In this document: in pieces, positions 14,112-16,804 of the stretch | Numbering within the stretch: the first letter of the stretch is position 1 | Layout: every line of letters begins with the position of its first letter | NCBI GenBank assembly: GCA_021799315.1 | Contig: JAJZAR010000020.1 | Coordinates: 1 to 16,804, forward strand | Length of the DNA stretch: 16,804 nucleotides | Direction of reading: 5' to 3' | Source of the DNA: Thermoplasmata archaeon | Lineage (GTDB): Archaea > Thermoplasmatota > Thermoplasmata > Thermoplasmatales > Thermoplasmataceae | Translations under genes and position numbers: made by a program | Notes under the pieces: generated by a model | What the model was told of the DNA's origin: nothing | Databases searched by the model: none | The model's input: only the letters and a program-made list of their open reading frames with translations

Positions 14112-15017
14112 ATGACTATTAAAATAGTCGATGTTACCAAGGTATACGATAAGCGCAAAATTCTGGAATCTGTTAGCCTGAACATCTGCAATGGTGAAAT
14201 AATGGGTTTCGCTGGCATTAACGGAGCAGGGAAAACCACAACAATGAAAATCACGGCAGGTGTAATATTTCCAACCGTTGGTGATGTGCTAGTTGAGGAC
14301 AAAAGTATAGTTACTGATGGAAAGCATGCAAAATTTGACATAGCATGGATACCTGAAGCTTCTCTTTTTGATCCGTTTCAACATCCCATTTCCTTATTCT
14401 TAGAATATGGATCTTATTTTGGAAGGCCGCATGGCGAAATAAAAGAACAGGCCCAGGAACTCATGGAAATAGTGGGTCTTGACGGGTTAATGAAGAAAAG
14501 GATAGGACATTTTTCAAATGGGATGAAAAAGAGACTGATGATAGCGCTATCTATCTTCCAGGATCCAGCAAATTATCTTTTGGATGAAACTTTTACCGGC
14601 CTTGACCCTGAAGGGACGAGGTTCCTAAGGGAAAATCTGATCAAACTCAAGTCAAAGGGCAAAGCAATAATGCTTTCAACGCACGTTCTAAATGAACTCA
14701 ATGGATTGGCTGATAAGGTTGCAATAATCCACAAGGGTAGAATAGTCGATGTTGCCAGAGTAGATGAAATAATGGAATTTTCTGTGTTCATAGTAAGGTG
14801 CGATGGAGAGGAGTCGAAGATAAGAGCCGCTTTGGAAGATTTTGGCAGTGTAGTTCTCACAGGCAAAGAATATGAACTGTACCTTTCCGGCAAGAAGCCT
14901 GTAACCTCCTGGGAGATTGGTAAATCCTTAGAAAATTCGGGGTTAAAAGTTCTGTCCGTTGAGAGGAAAGAAAACACCATAGAGAGGTATTTCTTTGAGA
15001 AAATCGGGAAGAGCTAA
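14112..15017 (+). CDS. ABC transporter ATP-binding subunit
   Basis: The 301-residue protein has Walker A GINGAGKTT (35-43), a Q-loop region degenerate around FDIAWIPEASLF, signature FSNGMKKRL (134-142), Walker B NYLLDETFTGLDP (154-166) and switch His in LSTHV (191). A C-terminal ~90-residue extension is typical of DrrA/CcmA-type exporters of the ABC-2 class. The signature is FSNGM rather than LSGGQ, which is common in this group. It ends in KIGKS, overlapping the permease by 23 bases, so the two form one exporter. The substrate is not identifiable; the divergent secreted protease suggests a link to cell-surface export but does not prove one. Confidence 0.92.
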   Translation: MTIKIVDVTKVYDKRKILESVSLNICNGEIMGFAGINGAGKTTTMKITAGVIFPTVGDVLVEDKSIVTDGKHAKFDIAWIPEASLFDPFQHPISLFLEYGSYFGRPHGEIKEQAQELMEIVGLDGLMKKRIGHFSNGMKKRLMIALSIFQDPANYLLDETFTGLDPEGTRFLRENLIKLKSKGKAIMLSTHVLNELNGLADKVAIIHKGRIVDVARVDEIMEFSVFIVRCDGEESKIRAALEDFGSVVLTGKEYELYLSGKKPVTSWEIGKSLENSGLKVLSVERKENTIERYFFEKIGKS

Positions 15018-16503
15018 CCTGCCGAAGTCGCTCTGGAATACCTTGTCCTCTAGAAGACTTATCGCTGTTTTCTTGCTGATGGCATTGCTTCTGGGGCTCC
15101 TCACTTTGGGTCAGACGTCTTCCGAGGGGCCAACTATATCGATAGAAAATGGGAGTGGGTTCTATACCTTGTATAGCAATGGTGCCTATCATCTGGTTGT
15201 TTTCTCATATACAGCCAATGGGACTCCGTTAGAATCACAGGGCGTTAAGATAGTTTTCACCAATTCCACGTCCCAGGTCTCAAAAACGGTACTGGGAACA
15301 ATTGGCAGTGATGGACTGGCTGTGGTGAATTTCACCTCCAATGAAACTTGGAATGCGAAACTGTATCTGCATGAGCCAACAGGTTACCAGTTCTCAGTTG
15401 GATATGGAATAGACCCTTCAAATTCGACAAAGGGTTTCCTAAGCTACCTCAACATCTACGATCATGGGTTTAGAAACAAGGCGGGTTTTGTAGTCTTTTA
15501 TGTTAATACCAATGGCAAAAAGGCACCACAAACACAATTCAGATTATCTTATTCCAGCAAAGATTCAGGAGCTGTATTTGCGTACGGCTCTTCCAGTGAC
15601 GGTGGCAACAACTCAAACTCTGTATTTAGTGGCACAATTGATCTTGAAAATGCAGGGGATTTCAGCTACACGCACTTGTACCCTGACTACAACTCCATCC
15701 CTGCAAAGATAAGCACTGCATTTGGAACATTGCAATACAACACGGGCTCTGGATGGAAAGATGTCAATAATTTTTACCTTACCACTGGCCAGTATGAGGT
15801 ATTTGTCAGGCCATCTCAACAGTACCTGGAACCCCAAGTTTACCAAGCTTTTTTCAGCACCGACATACTGTTGGTCAGCCTTTTCGGAATTATAATTGCC
15901 ACTCTTTCTTTCAGCTATCCTCGCGCCACCCGTTCCATAGAACTCCTTGTCGCAAAACCGCTTTCAAGAAGTGACATAATAGTTTCCAAATATTTTGCTT
16001 CCCTTATCTTTACAGGCTTAGCAATACTATCTGCACTTGTTGTGTCAGATCTACTGTTTTACTACTACTTTGGAATATATCTGAATGCCCAGGCATTTTT
16101 CCTGGTCTTTTGTGTATCGCTTCTGGCAGGGGCAATTTTCTCATCACTGACATTTCTTGTTGCCACCGTTGGAAAAGGCTTTGTTTCTATCTTTGCTTCA
16201 CCTTTGGCAATCCTGTTCTTCTTCTATTATATCTTTGGATCTTTCACCGCTGGCCTGTTTAAATTACTGCAAACGGTGAACTTCGTTACCTCAAACAACG
16301 TTTCAACTTATGGCATGTACTTGAATCCTTTCCAAATTGTGTCCGGAATACTACAAGAATTGGACAAGGAATTAGGAATAGGGTCAGCAAGTGCCCAAAC
16401 CTTGCTTCCATTTTCCATGCAGAACTTGATTGTCTTCCTGTTTCTGTGGGCATTTATCCCAATACTTCTGGCAGCCGTAGTATGGAGAAAGTCTGAGGTA
16501 TGA
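14995..16503 (+). CDS. ABC-2 type permease with large external domain
   Basis: Starts at TTG 14995, six bases after GAGAGGT and inside the ATPase gene. One helix (about 23-40) is followed by an external domain of about 245 residues rich in Ser, Thr, Asn and Tyr with several N-x-S/T sites. Five to six helices then lie at about 292-309, 330-355, 365-393, 396-417 and 470-497. The stretch SIELLVAKPLSRSDIIVSKY before the second helix is the usual ABC-2 cytoplasmic motif (LL..P.SR..I...K). The layout of helix, long loop, then helices is that of NatB/ABC-2 exporters. The external domain is larger than usual and Ig-like in its first part (GVKIVFTNSTS, GLAVVNFTSNETW). Substrate unknown. Downstream 16504-16693 shows no gene. 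Confidence 0.85.
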   Translation: MRKSGRANLPKSLWNTLSSRRLIAVFLLMALLLGLLTLGQTSSEGPTISIENGSGFYTLYSNGAYHLVVFSYTANGTPLESQGVKIVFTNSTSQVSKTVLGTIGSDGLAVVNFTSNETWNAKLYLHEPTGYQFSVGYGIDPSNSTKGFLSYLNIYDHGFRNKAGFVVFYVNTNGKKAPQTQFRLSYSSKDSGAVFAYGSSSDGGNNSNSVFSGTIDLENAGDFSYTHLYPDYNSIPAKISTAFGTLQYNTGSGWKDVNNFYLTTGQYEVFVRPSQQYLEPQVYQAFFSTDILLVSLFGIIIATLSFSYPRATRSIELLVAKPLSRSDIIVSKYFASLIFTGLAILSALVVSDLLFYYYFGIYLNAQAFFLVFCVSLLAGAIFSSLTFLVATVGKGFVSIFASPLAILFFFYYIFGSFTAGLFKLLQTVNFVTSNNVSTYGMYLNPFQIVSGILQELDKELGIGSASAQTLLPFSMQNLIVFLFLWAFIPILLAAVVWRKSEV

Positions 16504-16693
16504 ATGCCTATCATTTTCACAACGTGAGGTAATTTTTGGGACCTTGCATCCACGTTCAAAAAGAGTACTTCGGGAAATTCAACTTCCTCTAAGCCACACG
16601 AGAACCGAAACGACAATGGTTTAAGCCCATTAGCCACCAAATTAGATTACTGATGTGGCTAAATCTGCCTTGGACAGAAATTTCAAGTAAGTA

Positions 16694-16754
16694 GACAAAT
16701 GACGGAATTGGCACTTAGGCATGAATCCGGACATAGAACAGATGGGGCTGCCCG
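16694..16754 (-). repeat. Attachment-site-like repeat, copy 2 (tRNA-Pro end)
   Basis: This copy covers the 3' end of tRNA-Pro (16743-16754) and the ~50 bases after it. The gapless match to 11961-12021, the same strand, and the distance of 4733 bases fit an element integrated at the tRNA gene, with this as the intact-tRNA end. Confidence 0.6.
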
Positions 16755-16804
16755 GATTTGGACCGGAGTCTCAGGCTCCCAAAGCCCGTAGGATACCAAG
16801 CTAC
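16743..16804 (-). tRNA. tRNA-Pro (anticodon UGG), 5' end outside window
   Basis: The minus strand shows the D-arm remainder GTAGCTTGGTATCCTAC, anticodon stem CGGGC/GCCTG with loop TTTGGGA (anticodon TGG, G37), T-arm TCCGG/CCGGG with loop TCCAAAT, and acceptor strand CAGCCCC plus discriminator A; no CCA is encoded. About 11 bases of the 5' end lie beyond the window. The T-loop has C at position 55, where U (pseudouridine 55) is almost universal. Otherwise all stems pair (one T-G and one G-T wobble). Confidence 0.88.

Noticed and set aside
1..16804. CRISPR array, rRNA or replication origin
   Set aside because: No regularly spaced repeats, rRNA segments or clustered origin boxes were seen on reading the window.

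Overview
The window looks like part of a Thermoplasmatales-type archaeal chromosome. Many genes have TATA-like boxes about 25-30 bases before an ATG, as in leaderless transcription, and others have GGAGGTGAT-like ribosome binding sites. The protein content (HerA, NurA, AbrB and RHH regulators, a G1-type acid protease) and the tRNA-Pro(UGG) also fit an acidophilic euryarchaeon. The assignment is inferred from reading the sequence; no search was run.

Left part (1-4160). A broken type I restriction locus on the minus strand comes first. The first ~20 codons of hsdM are joined out of frame to the helicase half of hsdR, so hsdS, most of hsdM and the HsdR nuclease domain are missing. Then come a small ORF overlapping a two-TM protein, a 52-residue AbrB/MazE-like protein, and a divergent pair. 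In that pair a winged-helix regulator faces an RHH protein that overlaps a membrane GT2 glycosyltransferase, with a shared TATA region and a perfect 7-bp inverted repeat between them.

Middle (4330-10722, all minus strand). A tight operon nurA -> herA -> druA (DUF4338) is followed, after ~450 bases with its own promoter, by an OLD-family ATPase-TOPRIM nuclease. DruA is known as a Druantia defence protein, where it works with the helicase DruE. Here no DruE is seen and the HerA-NurA motor-nuclease pair takes its place. This is the strongest candidate in the window for an undescribed defence system.

Right part (10890-16804). This is a scarred integration zone: a transposase fragment, two small overlapping genes, the C-terminal end of a tyrosine recombinase, and a ~61-bp repeat. 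The repeat recurs 4.7 kb away, where it runs into the 3' end of tRNA-Pro(UGG). Between the copies lie a ~1-kb IS with a frameshifted transposase, a G1 (eqolisin)-like secreted protease pseudogene cut by that IS and carrying two in-frame TGA codons, and an intact ABC-2 exporter pair. The simplest reading is tandem integration of two elements at the tRNA-Pro gene, followed by decay. The defence operon may be cargo of the left element, but its left border is not in view.
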